Assembly: GCA_965603365.1 (NCBI GenBank)
Contig: CBFDCR010000045.1
Coordinates: 1-39,315, forward strand
DNA from: JAHELQ01 sp965603365
GTDB lineage: Bacteria; Acidobacteriota; Aminicenantia; UBA2199
Direction of reading: 5' to 3'
Length of the DNA: 39,315 nt
The notes under the pieces are model-generated. The model saw only the letters and a program-made list of their open reading frames with translations. It was not told the origin of the DNA and ran no database searches. Positions 1-9,046 of the stretch are shown one piece after another. The position numbers and the translations under genes are program-made. Numbering within the stretch: the first letter of the stretch is position 1; each line of letters begins with the position of its first letter.

Positions 1-40
1 TATAAAATGACACAAAAATAGCCCCTTGTGAAGATGCGGT

Positions 41-124
41 TTATTTGACGCTTACCTTTAAGCCAATCGGATAAGCCACAAACCCATCGTCATGTTTTTC
101 CACCACAATCTTGATGTTCTCCAT
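41..124 (-). pseudogene. HicB-like antitoxin, N-terminal remnant (27 codons)
   Basis: This short reading frame starts with ATG at 124 behind a good GGAGG site and stops after 27 codons. Its residues 4-19 read IKIVVEKHDDGFVAYP, which resembles the first strand and hairpin of HicB-type antitoxin proteins (a partial RNase H-like fold). In the family this is followed by a glycine-rich turn and about 40 more residues, which are missing here. No HicA toxin frame lies next to it inside the window. I infer a truncated remnant whose RBS is still intact. A genuine short peptide cannot be excluded. Confidence 0.55.
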
Positions 125-301
125 ATTTCCTCCAGTGTAAAATATATAACAATTTTCACTAATTTTCAATCACCGATCTATCCAAAATAAATATTTCCCT
201 CCCTTTCAATGCCCCTCCCCTGAACTTTAGAGAAGAAATTTTGGCCCGTTCCTAAACTGTCAAACCAGGCCGCAAGTATCTTCTCCTCCTACCACAATAG
301 G

Positions 302-916
302 TTAGTCTTCGGCCAATTCAATGTCAATAATTTCTCCAAGTAGATGTGATAGCTTTTTTACCAATTTGTATGTTTTTCCAATTTTTGTCCTTTTTTTGAC
401 ATCGCTGAAATTGTCGTAGTTATCCTTCAAAAGGTTAATTTGGCCATATAAATCAATAAAGTAATTCTTAAAATTGCCTGCAAGAGTCTCTTTTAATCGG
501 TTTAATTCTGCTTTTGCCCTTCGTAATTCCAGATGGGGTTTCACTCTGGATAAAACCTCGATCCTGTTAAAAGGTTTGGTGATGTAATCGACCGCTCCCA
601 ATTTTATCCCTGTTAAAATTTTGTCGGCTTCTTTTAACTGCGTAAAAAAGATAACGGGGATATCTTTCATTGCTAAATTCTTCTTTAGATGTCCAAAAAC
701 CTCGAATCCGTTCATTCCTCCCGGCATAATGATATCAAGTAAAATTAGATCGAAAGTTCTTGATTTTAGAATCTCAAGAGCTTCTTCTCCGCTTTTTGCA
801 AAGGTTATACCGTAGTTTTCTTCCTGTAAAATTTTATTGATATGTAGGATACTTGAGGAAGTGTCATCCACGATCAATATTTCGTAACGTTTAGGATCGT
901 TTCCACCTTTATTCAT
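302..916 (-). CDS. Response regulator receiver protein without DNA-binding domain
   Basis: This is a 204-residue cytoplasmic response regulator. The receiver domain spans about residues 11-130, with the acidic pair D17/D18, phospho-acceptor D61 in LILLDIIMP, T92 and K114 in ITKPF. The remaining ~70 residues are helical and charged and match no DNA-binding output domain that I recognise. They faintly resemble a degenerate dimerisation helix pair without a phosphorylatable histidine, so output may be through protein contacts. The ATG has an AAGGAG site just upstream. It lies 15 nt after the hybrid histidine kinase gene on the same strand, so it is probably the last gene of that operon and a partner of the kinase. 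Confidence 0.9.
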   Translation of the reverse strand: MNKGGNDPKRYEILIVDDTSSSILHINKILQEENYGITFAKSGEEALEILKSRTFDLILLDIIMPGGMNGFEVFGHLKKNLAMKDIPVIFFTQLKEADKILTGIKLGAVDYITKPFNRIEVLSRVKPHLELRRAKAELNRLKETLAGNFKNYFIDLYGQINLLKDNYDNFSDVKKRTKIGKTYKLVKKLSHLLGEIIDIELAED

Positions 917-931
917 TTTATTTACTCCTTG

Positions 932-3928
932 TTATTTTTTTTCTGCCGTAAGTGTCATTTTTCTCAGTGTCTGATATGCGGCTTTGTAATCGAGAGTAAC
1001 GATTTGCTCATTTAACAAAAGAATTTCATTTTCAGGGACATTGGTTTGAAACAGGATTTCTTTTAATTGATCCCAGATGGAGAGCGCATCGATATTGTTG
1101 CCGATAAGAAGTTTCTCAAGCCTTGTTATCAATGGTTTCAATTCTACTGAATTCACCTTATCTTTTTTTTTCGAGTGGTTAAGTATTTTCTCTCTCCCCA
1201 GAATGTTTACCGTGGTCCGAATAGATTCCAAAACCTTCTCAAGAGCCGCTTCCAGCTTTGCTGCTCTCATCTCAAGATTGATGTCACCTTTTTCTAAAGC
1301 TGATTTAAGATCTCTAGCAACAGTTTCTACTTCTTTGGCTGCGATGTTACCCGCAGAACCTATCAGGGTATGAAGCTGCTTGTTAGCTTCCTTATAGTTT
1401 TTTTGAACCAAATAGCTTTTTATATTTTCGATGGTCGCTGTGTGTTCTATCTCGAAAGCCTTCAGGCTTCTTTTGAATGTTTCAGTGTCTATTTTTAAAC
1501 GTTTCGATACATCTTTAATATCTAATCCGTCCAGAGATTCTTTGAACTCGAAACTCGATGATTCACCCAGTGTATCCTGAGTTTTAATCTTTTCTCTACT
1601 GGAAATCTTTCCTTTTTGTTGGACCCATTTCTTGATAGTCAAAAGTAGTTGTTCAGAATTAATAGGCTTTGATATATAATCATTCGCGCCTGAATCTATG
1701 CATTTTTTACGATCACCCACAATTGCATGAGCTGTGACTGCAATGATAGTGAGATCATCAACTCTGGGATCTTTGCGTATCTCTTCACATACTTCATAAC
1801 CCTCTACTTCTGGCATTTGCATATCCAGCAACACAATATCATATGGAGTACTCTTGATTGCCTTAATCGCCTCTTTACCATTTTTTACTTCATCTACCCT
1901 TATGCCAGCTTGTTCCAATATGTCCTTCAGGAGATAGCGGCTTGAATCATCGTCTTCTGCCAGTAATATATATAAATCATTTAGGCAGGCAAAATTCAGG
2001 TCTTTTTTAGTGATATCCTTGTTATAGATATCGGTTTTTCTTTTTTCTGATTTAAATTTAAAAGGTATAACGAAATAAAAGGTACTTCCTTTCCCGATTT
2101 CACTTGTAACATCGATTTTACCTCCCATTAGAGTCACCAACTGTTGGGCGATTGTTAACCCCAGGCCTATTCCTCTTGCGGTACTTATGGAGGAAACATT
2201 TAGTTGTTCGTAGGGAAGAAATATTTTTTCTTTATCCTTTTCTGGAATTCCGCAACCTGTATCTCTAACAGAAAAAAGTATGTTGGCACTGTCTTTTCGC
2301 TTTTCAAGACAAGAAACTTCAATGTTTACCTGGCCACGTTTAGTATAGCGAATGGCATTCCCAACAAGGTTGTTAAGGATTTGTTTTAATCTGTCCTCGT
2401 CCCCAATCAGAAAAACGGGGACATCATTTATTATTTTTATTCTAAGTTTGATGCATTTTTGTTCTGCTTGATCATAAAAGATACTTTCGACATTTTCAAG
2501 AACATTTTTCAATGGGAATCCTATGTTAGATATATCCAATTCTCCCAATTCCATTCTGGAAAAATCAAGGATATCATTTATGATTCGTAGAAGATAATGA
2601 GCTGAAGAATCCAAACGCATCAAATAATTTTTCTGTTTGGAGGTGAGATTCGTTTTCAAAATTTGCTCTGTAAATCCGATAATACTGTTCATTGGTGTAC
2701 GGATTTCATGGCTGACATTCGCCAAGAATTTATCTTTTGCTTTATTCGCCCTTTCTGCCTCATCTTTTGCTTTTCGAAGTTCTTCCTCTGTTTGTTTGGC
2801 ATTGGTAATATCTCTATATGTACAAAGAACGGTTGTGATCTTATCGTCAGAATCCTTGAGAGGAGTACAGCTTATATCGAACCATTTTCTTTCTCCTGAA
2901 TTGTCAAGAACGGCCTCAGTAACGTTGACTTTAGCTTTATTTTTTTCAGTCACATGTGCAGACAGGCCTTCGAATAATTCGGCAACCTCTCTTCTCTTCC
3001 ATAAATCTGATTCGGTTTTGCCGTATAATTCCTCAGGATTATTTAAACCTAGATCTTTTAAAAAAACTCTGTTACCCCCAACAATGATACCCTTAATATT
3101 CTTCCAATAAATCCGTCTTTCGATGTTGTCCAATACGATTTTCAGCATTTGTTGTGAGTTTGTAAGATCTGCTGTACGTTTCTTAACCTCTTTCTCCAGT
3201 GTCTTTTTGGCCTCATTCAGTGCTTTGTTCTTATCTTTCAAATCCTTCACTAATTGTTTTACCGATTTCCTCATCCCATCAAAAGCCCTTGCCAGGTTGC
3301 CAATTTCATCTTCACTGCTTGTGTCAATTTCGGTTTCCAGATCTCCTTCCGCGATAGAGGCAGCAGAATGTTCCAATTTTGTCAAAGGTTGGAAAACATA
3401 TTTTCTGGTAACAAATATAGAGGTTAGAGATCCCCCAAAAATGAGGATAACCGTGAGCAGTACGATACTTACTATATTTACAATCAAAGCACGCATATAA
3501 GTATCTCTTGAGATGGCCACTTGAACTGTTCCTACTTTTTGACCAAGGTATTTGATTTCTGAGACATTTGATTTATAAAAAGAGGCTTCCCGGAAATCAA
3601 CAAAAAATTTATATTTACCTTTGAATTTCTCAAAGAATTTTTCGCCAGTATCATCGAGAATAACTACAGCATCAATTCCTTCCTCTTTACAAAGGGTTTC
3701 CCCTAAATCTTTTATAATTTCCTCTTCAAGGTTCCATAAGGCAGAAGGGAGACTCCCTCGGGCTATACTAACTGTCTTAGATAAGCGAAGAGTTATTTTT
3801 TTATTTGTCTCTATGATACTGTAGAGAATTGCTACACTCGAAAAAACAAGGAGAATTAGTGTAACCACGAGTATGGTCGCATAACTATACCTTCTAATCA
3901 GGCTTCGTTTATTTCCTAAAAATTTCAT
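932..3928 (-). CDS. Hybrid sensor histidine kinase (TM-sensor-HAMP-PAS-HK-REC-HPt)
   Basis: This 998-residue inner-membrane hybrid kinase probably relays a signal from the periplasm. The order is: TM1 about 15-37, a small periplasmic segment, TM2 about 148-171, HAMP about 172-228, coiled coil, PAS about 262-380, and HisKA with phospho-acceptor H407 in NVSHEIRTPMN. Then come HATPase_c (N box LNNLVGNAIRYT, DTGCGIP, GIGLGL), a receiver domain with D702 in VLLDMQMP, and an HPt domain with H853 in LHTLIGSAGN. All phosphorelay residues are present, so His-Asp-His transfer is possible, with the following response regulator as likely final acceptor. Its ATG lies 20 nt inside the upstream solute-binding gene, suggesting translational coupling. 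Confidence 0.95.
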   Translation of the reverse strand: MKFLGNKRSLIRRYSYATILVVTLILLVFSSVAILYSIIETNKKITLRLSKTVSIARGSLPSALWNLEEEIIKDLGETLCKEEGIDAVVILDDTGEKFFEKFKGKYKFFVDFREASFYKSNVSEIKYLGQKVGTVQVAISRDTYMRALIVNIVSIVLLTVILIFGGSLTSIFVTRKYVFQPLTKLEHSAASIAEGDLETEIDTSSEDEIGNLARAFDGMRKSVKQLVKDLKDKNKALNEAKKTLEKEVKKRTADLTNSQQMLKIVLDNIERRIYWKNIKGIIVGGNRVFLKDLGLNNPEELYGKTESDLWKRREVAELFEGLSAHVTEKNKAKVNVTEAVLDNSGERKWFDISCTPLKDSDDKITTVLCTYRDITNAKQTEEELRKAKDEAERANKAKDKFLANVSHEIRTPMNSIIGFTEQILKTNLTSKQKNYLMRLDSSAHYLLRIINDILDFSRMELGELDISNIGFPLKNVLENVESIFYDQAEQKCIKLRIKIINDVPVFLIGDEDRLKQILNNLVGNAIRYTKRGQVNIEVSCLEKRKDSANILFSVRDTGCGIPEKDKEKIFLPYEQLNVSSISTARGIGLGLTIAQQLVTLMGGKIDVTSEIGKGSTFYFVIPFKFKSEKRKTDIYNKDITKKDLNFACLNDLYILLAEDDDSSRYLLKDILEQAGIRVDEVKNGKEAIKAIKSTPYDIVLLDMQMPEVEGYEVCEEIRKDPRVDDLTIIAVTAHAIVGDRKKCIDSGANDYISKPINSEQLLLTIKKWVQQKGKISSREKIKTQDTLGESSSFEFKESLDGLDIKDVSKRLKIDTETFKRSLKAFEIEHTATIENIKSYLVQKNYKEANKQLHTLIGSAGNIAAKEVETVARDLKSALEKGDINLEMRAAKLEAALEKVLESIRTTVNILGREKILNHSKKKDKVNSVELKPLITRLEKLLIGNNIDALSIWDQLKEILFQTNVPENEILLLNEQIVTLDYKAAYQTLRKMTLTAEKK

Positions 3929-6101
3929 TTGCTACTCCGTGATCTTTCAGTATTTTCGCAAGCGTTCCATCATCTGATATCTGTTTCAAACCGTAGTTAA
4001 AATCCCTTTTAATTTGCCCAAATGTTTCGTATTCCTTCGATATCATTAGATACATGTTTTTTCTTGTTTCCCGATCTGGGTAAATATCCATGAATTCAAG
4101 TTCATCCAACTTTTTCCCGAATTCCTTATTTTTTTTGATTATTTTGATTAGGTGTTGAGCAACCAGTTTGTCGGTGATTGCCAGGTCGAGGCGTCCCAGT
4201 AATAGGTTTTTTATGTTTGCGGTAGGGCTGTGGGCTTCTATCTTATTTAAGTTTGCTCTATCAAATTCGGAATCATAAACATAGCCTTGAACCACGCCGA
4301 TGCGATAAGACTTTAAGTCCTTAAGTTGAGTGTAAGAAATTTTTGTTTCTTTTTTCTTTAAAAATACGATGGGCGACCTTGTTGCAATATATTCAGAGAA
4401 GTCATAATATTTTGACCTCTCCTCTGTTTTGGTGGCTGTGAAACCGGCATCATATTTTCCTTTTTTTACCTTATCCAGTAGGTTTGCCCAGGGCACAAAT
4501 TCTATCGATACATTATAGCCAACCCGTTTAAAGGCTTCTGATATAATCTCCGAAATAGGGCCATTCTTTTTCAGGTCTTTTCCATAGTAAGGTGGCCAGT
4601 TATCAGCCGCCAATTTAACCGTAATGTTCTCGATTCCATTGTCCTTTAGAATTTCGTTGTATGTATCATCTCTCCTAAGTTTTTCGATCTCATTTGAGAA
4701 TTTCTTTCCTAGTTCTTTGTAACCTTTCTTTTTAGAAAACGCCAAATATAATAAACATTTTCCCAGAGAGGGCTTTAAAAGTTCAATTTCATGTTCGATC
4801 CCCAACTTTTTTGCATAACTATTTATGACACGTTTGGCTCCTACTGCAATTTTTATTTTGTCTTCCTTCAGGTTTTTTACCAAAGTCCCTACCCCCTGAA
4901 ATTTCTTTTTATTAAGATAAGTAGCTTCATCAAATTTACTCCCATAAGAATAATTCGTTACCGTCCCTATCATGTAATGTCTTAAATCTTCCAAATTACC
5001 AGAGAACTGGATGTTATTATTTTTTTTAGCAAATAAGAAATTTTCTTCAACTACAAGGCCGTTATATGGATAGAGTAAATATTGCTCCCTTTCCTTTGTT
5101 TTAAAAAGAGGCATAATGGCGTCAATTTTACCCTTTTCCGCATAATCAAGTAGGGTGTCCCATTTATCTTCTTTATACTCAAATTCTAATTTTAGATTGC
5201 TGGTAACTATTTTAATAATTTCTGTACATACTCCTGCATAATTACCATCTTTTTTATAAGAATATGGAAAATAATCTTCTTGATCAAATCCTATAATTAT
5301 CTTCTGAGTTCCAACACCAAGCGCGATATCATTTTTAAAACCGTATTTTTTCAATATATCTTGGTATTTCCCCCTTTTTTTGAGTTGCTCAATGGATTTG
5401 GAGAATCTTTGGGTAAGTTCTTTGTGATCTCTCTCTTTCGTTTCTTTCGAAAACGCTGCATAGAGATTTTCTCTTATAAATGGAGGTTCAAGAAATTCGA
5501 TCTTGTCCAGAACATTCAGTTTTTTTGCGTGGAATTTAACTATCAGATCTGAAGCAAAACCTACATCGATTCTTCCTTTCGTCAATTTTTCCACCATTTT
5601 TTCCTCACAAGAGGATATATCTTTTGTTAAGTATTTCGCATTATCAAACTCTTTACCATAACTATAACCTCCGATAACACCTATTTTTAAATGCCTTAAA
5701 CTCTGTAAATTGCCAGAGTATTTGATACCTCTTCCTTTTAAAGTAAAGAAGTAACTCTCTACGATTGCGATGCTATTGGTTGGGTAGAATAAATACTTCT
5801 TTCGTTCTTCTGTTTTAAAAAGTGGCATTATTGCATCGACTTTCCCATTTTTAGCACATTGAATCATCCTTTTCCATGGATACTTTTCAAATTCAACTTT
5901 TATTCCAATTATATTAGCGGCTTCTTTAATTACTTCTGGGAATATTCCTACTGCGTCTCCATTATTCTCCTCATAAGAATAAGGTGGATATGCTTCGTGA
6001 TATCCAAATACTATCTTATCTGGATTTGCACCTAAAACCGCATGAAAGGTAAAAACCATGAAAACAATAAAGAAAAATACCCTTTTTGATTTAATAGACA
6101 T
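3909..6101 (-). CDS. Secreted protein with three tandem SBP_bac_3 solute-binding domains
   Basis: This 730-residue exported protein has a signal peptide (about residues 1-25, hydrophobic FFFIVFMVFTFHAVLGA). It carries three consecutive family-3 periplasmic solute-binding domains at about 28-265, 267-490 and 492-728. Each begins with a strand followed by a PPYSY, FPYSY or PPYYG ligand-loop motif, and domains 1 and 2 share DAIMPLFKTEER-type sequence. I chose ATG 6101 because GGAGGT sits just upstream; an upstream in-frame ATG at 6161 lacks a site and would bury the signal peptide. No ABC permease follows. The next gene is a histidine kinase that overlaps this one by 20 nt, so I infer a sensory rather than transport role, as in BvgS/EvgS-type sensors but as a separate polypeptide. 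Confidence 0.9.
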   Translation of the reverse strand: MSIKSKRVFFFIVFMVFTFHAVLGANPDKIVFGYHEAYPPYSYEENNGDAVGIFPEVIKEAANIIGIKVEFEKYPWKRMIQCAKNGKVDAIMPLFKTEERKKYLFYPTNSIAIVESYFFTLKGRGIKYSGNLQSLRHLKIGVIGGYSYGKEFDNAKYLTKDISSCEEKMVEKLTKGRIDVGFASDLIVKFHAKKLNVLDKIEFLEPPFIRENLYAAFSKETKERDHKELTQRFSKSIEQLKKRGKYQDILKKYGFKNDIALGVGTQKIIIGFDQEDYFPYSYKKDGNYAGVCTEIIKIVTSNLKLEFEYKEDKWDTLLDYAEKGKIDAIMPLFKTKEREQYLLYPYNGLVVEENFLFAKKNNNIQFSGNLEDLRHYMIGTVTNYSYGSKFDEATYLNKKKFQGVGTLVKNLKEDKIKIAVGAKRVINSYAKKLGIEHEIELLKPSLGKCLLYLAFSKKKGYKELGKKFSNEIEKLRRDDTYNEILKDNGIENITVKLAADNWPPYYGKDLKKNGPISEIISEAFKRVGYNVSIEFVPWANLLDKVKKGKYDAGFTATKTEERSKYYDFSEYIATRSPIVFLKKKETKISYTQLKDLKSYRIGVVQGYVYDSEFDRANLNKIEAHSPTANIKNLLLGRLDLAITDKLVAQHLIKIIKKNKEFGKKLDELEFMDIYPDRETRKNMYLMISKEYETFGQIKRDFNYGLKQISDDGTLAKILKDHGVANEIFRK

Positions 6102-6157
6102 ATCATTACCTCCTAAATTTAGTAAACTGGTAAATGGGTACATAAAAATTTGTAAAC

Positions 6158-6424
6158 TCATATTTTTAGTCCTTGATCATTGCTATCGCTTCCTGCCATC
6201 ATGCTCTCTGACATATTTTCAATTGATTTTCCGGGAACCAGGTAATAATGGTTATCCATAGGAAAATAGGCCAATATCATACTCTTTAGCTTTCTTAATG
6301 CAGCAGCCAGGTATTCGGTAAATTGGATTTTGTTTCTGTTCCTATGGAATATGTCTTTTCCCTCACGGCCTGGCTTCATCACGTGATGAAAAACTCCCGG
6401 ATAAGAAATGGGCGCTTGCCTCAT
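6158..6424 (-). pseudogene. REP-associated tyrosine transposase (RAYT/Y1_Tnp) N-terminal fragment
   Basis: The 88-codon frame begins MRQAPISYPGVFHHVM and later contains MDNHYYLV, the hallmarks of the N-terminal half of IS200-like RAYT transposases. Full-length members are roughly 150-300 residues and carry a HUH metal motif (usually NHYHLL) plus a catalytic tyrosine further on. Here the second histidine of the HUH motif is tyrosine, and the sequence departs from the family after about residue 75, so the catalytic tyrosine region is gone. I therefore call it a dead remnant. It sits directly upstream of the AT-rich sensory operon and may mark the edge of an inserted segment. Confidence 0.75.
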
Positions 6425-6596
6425 GTATTAATTTTACCACAAATACAAATAATTTTCTAATCACCTTCTATACCGCAAAACGTAGGTTAAATCTTTATCG
6501 TGTCAAACTCCTTTCTTTAAAGTTTCCTCTATCGTGTAATGGGGGATGGCCTTTTCATTTTATCTTGATTCGACAATATTTATAGAAGAACCGGAA

Positions 6597-6625
6597 TGGT
6601 CATGCTAATTTATTTATGTTATAAT
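6597..6625 (+). promoter_or_regulatory. Predicted sigma-70 promoter of kynU
   Basis: TGGTCA at 6597-6602 and a perfect TATAAT at 6620-6625 are separated by 17 bases. Transcription would start near 6632, leaving a leader of only about 14 bases before the kynureninase ATG at 6646, which lacks a clear Shine-Dalgarno site. Confidence 0.5.
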
Positions 6626-6645
6626 GCAACATAAAAAGTCGAACA

Positions 6646-7938
6646 ATGAATGATAAATTTGAAATAAGCGAACGTTTTGCTTTAAAATTGGACGTAGAAG
6701 ACCCTCTGGCCTCTTTTCGTAACCATTTTTTTATTCCTGAAGATAGCATCTATTTAGACGGCAATTCTTTAGGCCTCATGTCCAAAGATGCGGAACAAAG
6801 CCTGTCACGAGTTACGAAAGAATGGAAATCAAAAGCTATCAACGGCTGGCTGGACGCCGAACCACCTTGGTTCTATTTTGCCGAAAAATTTGGTACTGCG
6901 GCGGCAGAACTGGTTGGGGCGGAGGCAGACGAAGTGGTATCTGCCGCCTCGACTACTATTAATATCCATTCTCTAGTCGGCTCGTTCTATCACCCTATAG
7001 TCAGTCGAAAAAAGATACTCGCTGATGAACTGAATTTTCCGTCGGATATTTATGCCCTTAAGGGTCAACTCAAGCTGAAAGGACTGGACCCGGAGGAAAA
7101 TCTTGTGCTGGTGAAAAGCCGCGACCACAGAACTCTGGACGAAAAAGATATAGTGGAAGCTATGACAGACGAGATCGCTGTGGCTTTTTTTTCGTCGGTT
7201 TTGTATCGCAGCGGTCAGCTATTGGACATGGAATATCTGATTGAAAAAGCTCATGAGGATAGTATACTCATCGGGTTCGACTGCAGCCATTCGGTGGGCG
7301 CAATACCTCACAAATTCTCTAGCTGGGGAGTTGATTTTGCCCTGTGGTGCAGTTATAAATACTTGAACGGCGGACCTGGTAGTCCGGCTTTCCTTTACGT
7401 GAACCGTAAACATTTTAAGCGCGAACCCCTGCTAGCTGGATGGTTCGGTTGCAACAAAAATAAGCAGTTCGACATGGCGTTGGATTTTTTCCGTGCCCAA
7501 AACGCCGGGGCCTGGCAGATTTCCACTCCTGTCATTCTGGGATTGGCTCCGTTACAGGGATCTTTAAATATTTTTCGAGATGCCAGTATTCACCGAGTTA
7601 GGGAAAAATCACTGCTCATGACGTCTTACTTGATTTTTCTAGTGGACCGTATTTTATCCGGTTCACCCTATTATATCAGTATTGGTACTCCAAGGGAGCC
7701 GGAACGACGTGGCGGGCATGTGGCCTTAGAAAGGAACGAAGATGCTTGGGCAATATGTCAGGCCTTAAAAGCTAGGGGAGTAATCCCCGATTTCCGTCCC
7801 CCAAACATTATACGTACTGCGCCGGTAGCCTTGTACAACACTTACCACGAAATATGGAGGACGGTGCACATTCTCAAAGACATTATCGATAGCAGAGAGT
7901 ACCTCTCTTTTAAAGATAAAAAAGCACAAATTACTTGA
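6646..7938 (+). CDS. kynU: Kynureninase
   Basis: This 430-residue PLP enzyme of fold type I hydrolyses kynurenine to anthranilate and alanine (or 3-hydroxykynurenine to 3-hydroxyanthranilate) in the cytoplasm. Diagnostic segments are IYLDGNSLGLM near residue 35, GFDCSHSVGA with D212 and H215 contacting the cofactor, and WCSYKYLNGGPG with the PLP lysine K238. Further marks are the GWFGC loop and an RTAPVALYNTY arginine segment near the C-terminus. Length fits the family. It stands alone: no tryptophan dioxygenase or kynurenine formamidase is nearby, so it may work on scavenged kynurenine or supply anthranilate or hydroxyanthranilate units. A role in making building blocks for the NRPS at the right end is only speculation. 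Confidence 0.95.
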   Translation: MNDKFEISERFALKLDVEDPLASFRNHFFIPEDSIYLDGNSLGLMSKDAEQSLSRVTKEWKSKAINGWLDAEPPWFYFAEKFGTAAAELVGAEADEVVSAASTTINIHSLVGSFYHPIVSRKKILADELNFPSDIYALKGQLKLKGLDPEENLVLVKSRDHRTLDEKDIVEAMTDEIAVAFFSSVLYRSGQLLDMEYLIEKAHEDSILIGFDCSHSVGAIPHKFSSWGVDFALWCSYKYLNGGPGSPAFLYVNRKHFKREPLLAGWFGCNKNKQFDMALDFFRAQNAGAWQISTPVILGLAPLQGSLNIFRDASIHRVREKSLLMTSYLIFLVDRILSGSPYYISIGTPREPERRGGHVALERNEDAWAICQALKARGVIPDFRPPNIIRTAPVALYNTYHEIWRTVHILKDIIDSREYLSFKDKKAQIT

Positions 7939-8117
7939 TTTAATTAATAATTTTTCTCTCACTTATTGGTATTATCAAGTCAGATTAAACTATTTTGACC
8001 ATTATCTTAAGATAGGGAATAGCAGGAGTTTAGGCATATCCCCAAACCATTTTATTGTCAGGGCTGGAGAGTAAGTCGGTTGAATTTTTATCATCGGGTT
8101 ATAATAGGGCAGGGAAC

Positions 8118-8145
8118 TTGAATTTAACAATTTATCATGTAAAAT
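8118..8145 (+). promoter_or_regulatory. Predicted promoter with start point at or next to the ATG
   Basis: TTGAAT at 8118-8123 and TAAAAT at 8140-8145 have a 16-base spacer. The expected start point is about 8152, which is the ATG of the AlbA_2 gene, so the transcript would be leaderless or nearly so. Confidence 0.4.
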
Positions 8146-8151
8146 AGGGGC

Positions 8152-9045
8152 ATGCCGCTACCGATAAATGTAGATAACCTGATCAATGGGCAGAGTATTG
8201 AATGGGAACGCCTGGAGTTTAAAGAGGGCTGGAATCCGGCAGATCTCCTTCATTCCATCTGTGCATTTGCCAATGACATTAATAATTGGGGCGGTGGATA
8301 TATTGTAATAGGTATAAAAGAGGAAAACGGCAGGCCCCAGTTACCACCAAAAGGACTCGATCCATCAGAAATTGACAATATCCAGAGAAAACTGATCGAG
8401 CTTTGCCATAGGATTACACCGAACTATTTCCCCCTGGCCGTTCCTGTTAATTATAAAAGTAAACACCTTCTGGTTTTATGGGTTCCTGGCGGCGACATGC
8501 GGCCTTATAAGGCACCCGAGAGTCTTGGTAAAAAGACTCAAACCGCGTATTATGTCAGGCGATATTCTGCCACTGTTAAAGCGAGCCACCAGGAAGAACT
8601 CCGCTTGATGCACCTGACCGCTAAAATTCCCTTTGATGATAGGATTAATCACCACGCTTTTCTTGAGGATCTGAACTTAACACTTATTAAAGCCTTTTTA
8701 AAGGAGATTAACAGCGATCTCTATCGCAGTGCCGACTCTATTCCCTTCGACGACCTATGCAGACAAATGCAGGTGGTGCGGGGGCCCGATGAGTATTTAA
8801 AACCGGTAAACTGCGGACTCCTGTTTTTTAACCCGGAACCTCTCCATTTCTTCAAGGGGGCCAGGATAGAGGTGGTACAGTATCATGACGAAGTGGGAGA
8901 TGAATTTACAGAGAAAATATTTACAGGCCCCTTGCATGAACAGTTAAGGTCTGCCCTGAGATATATAAAGAACAGTTTTATCCAGGAACGGGTGTTGAAG
9001 GTGGAAGGAAGGGCCGAGGCAAAGAGGTATTTCAATTATCCCTAA
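8152..9045 (+). pseudogene. AlbA_2/Schlafen-type ATP-binding regulator, N-terminal part of a broken gene
   Basis: The 297-residue frame begins with an AlbA_2 (divergent AAA_4/Schlafen-like) domain at about residues 15-150, with EWERLEFKEGW, GGGYIVIGI, a YYVRRYSATVKA segment and the LTAKIPFDDR segment. In intact relatives this is followed by a linker, an HATPase_c_4 domain beginning RYFNYP, and a C-terminal winged helix. Here the frame stops immediately after RYFNYP. The missing continuation resumes in another frame at VVRNYRNRRIGDFLKE. About 50-60 residues at the heart of the ATPase domain are therefore absent and the frame is shifted. I read this as a deletion that split the gene. The N-terminal half could still be made as a truncated protein. 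Confidence 0.75.
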
Positions 9046-9046
9046 G

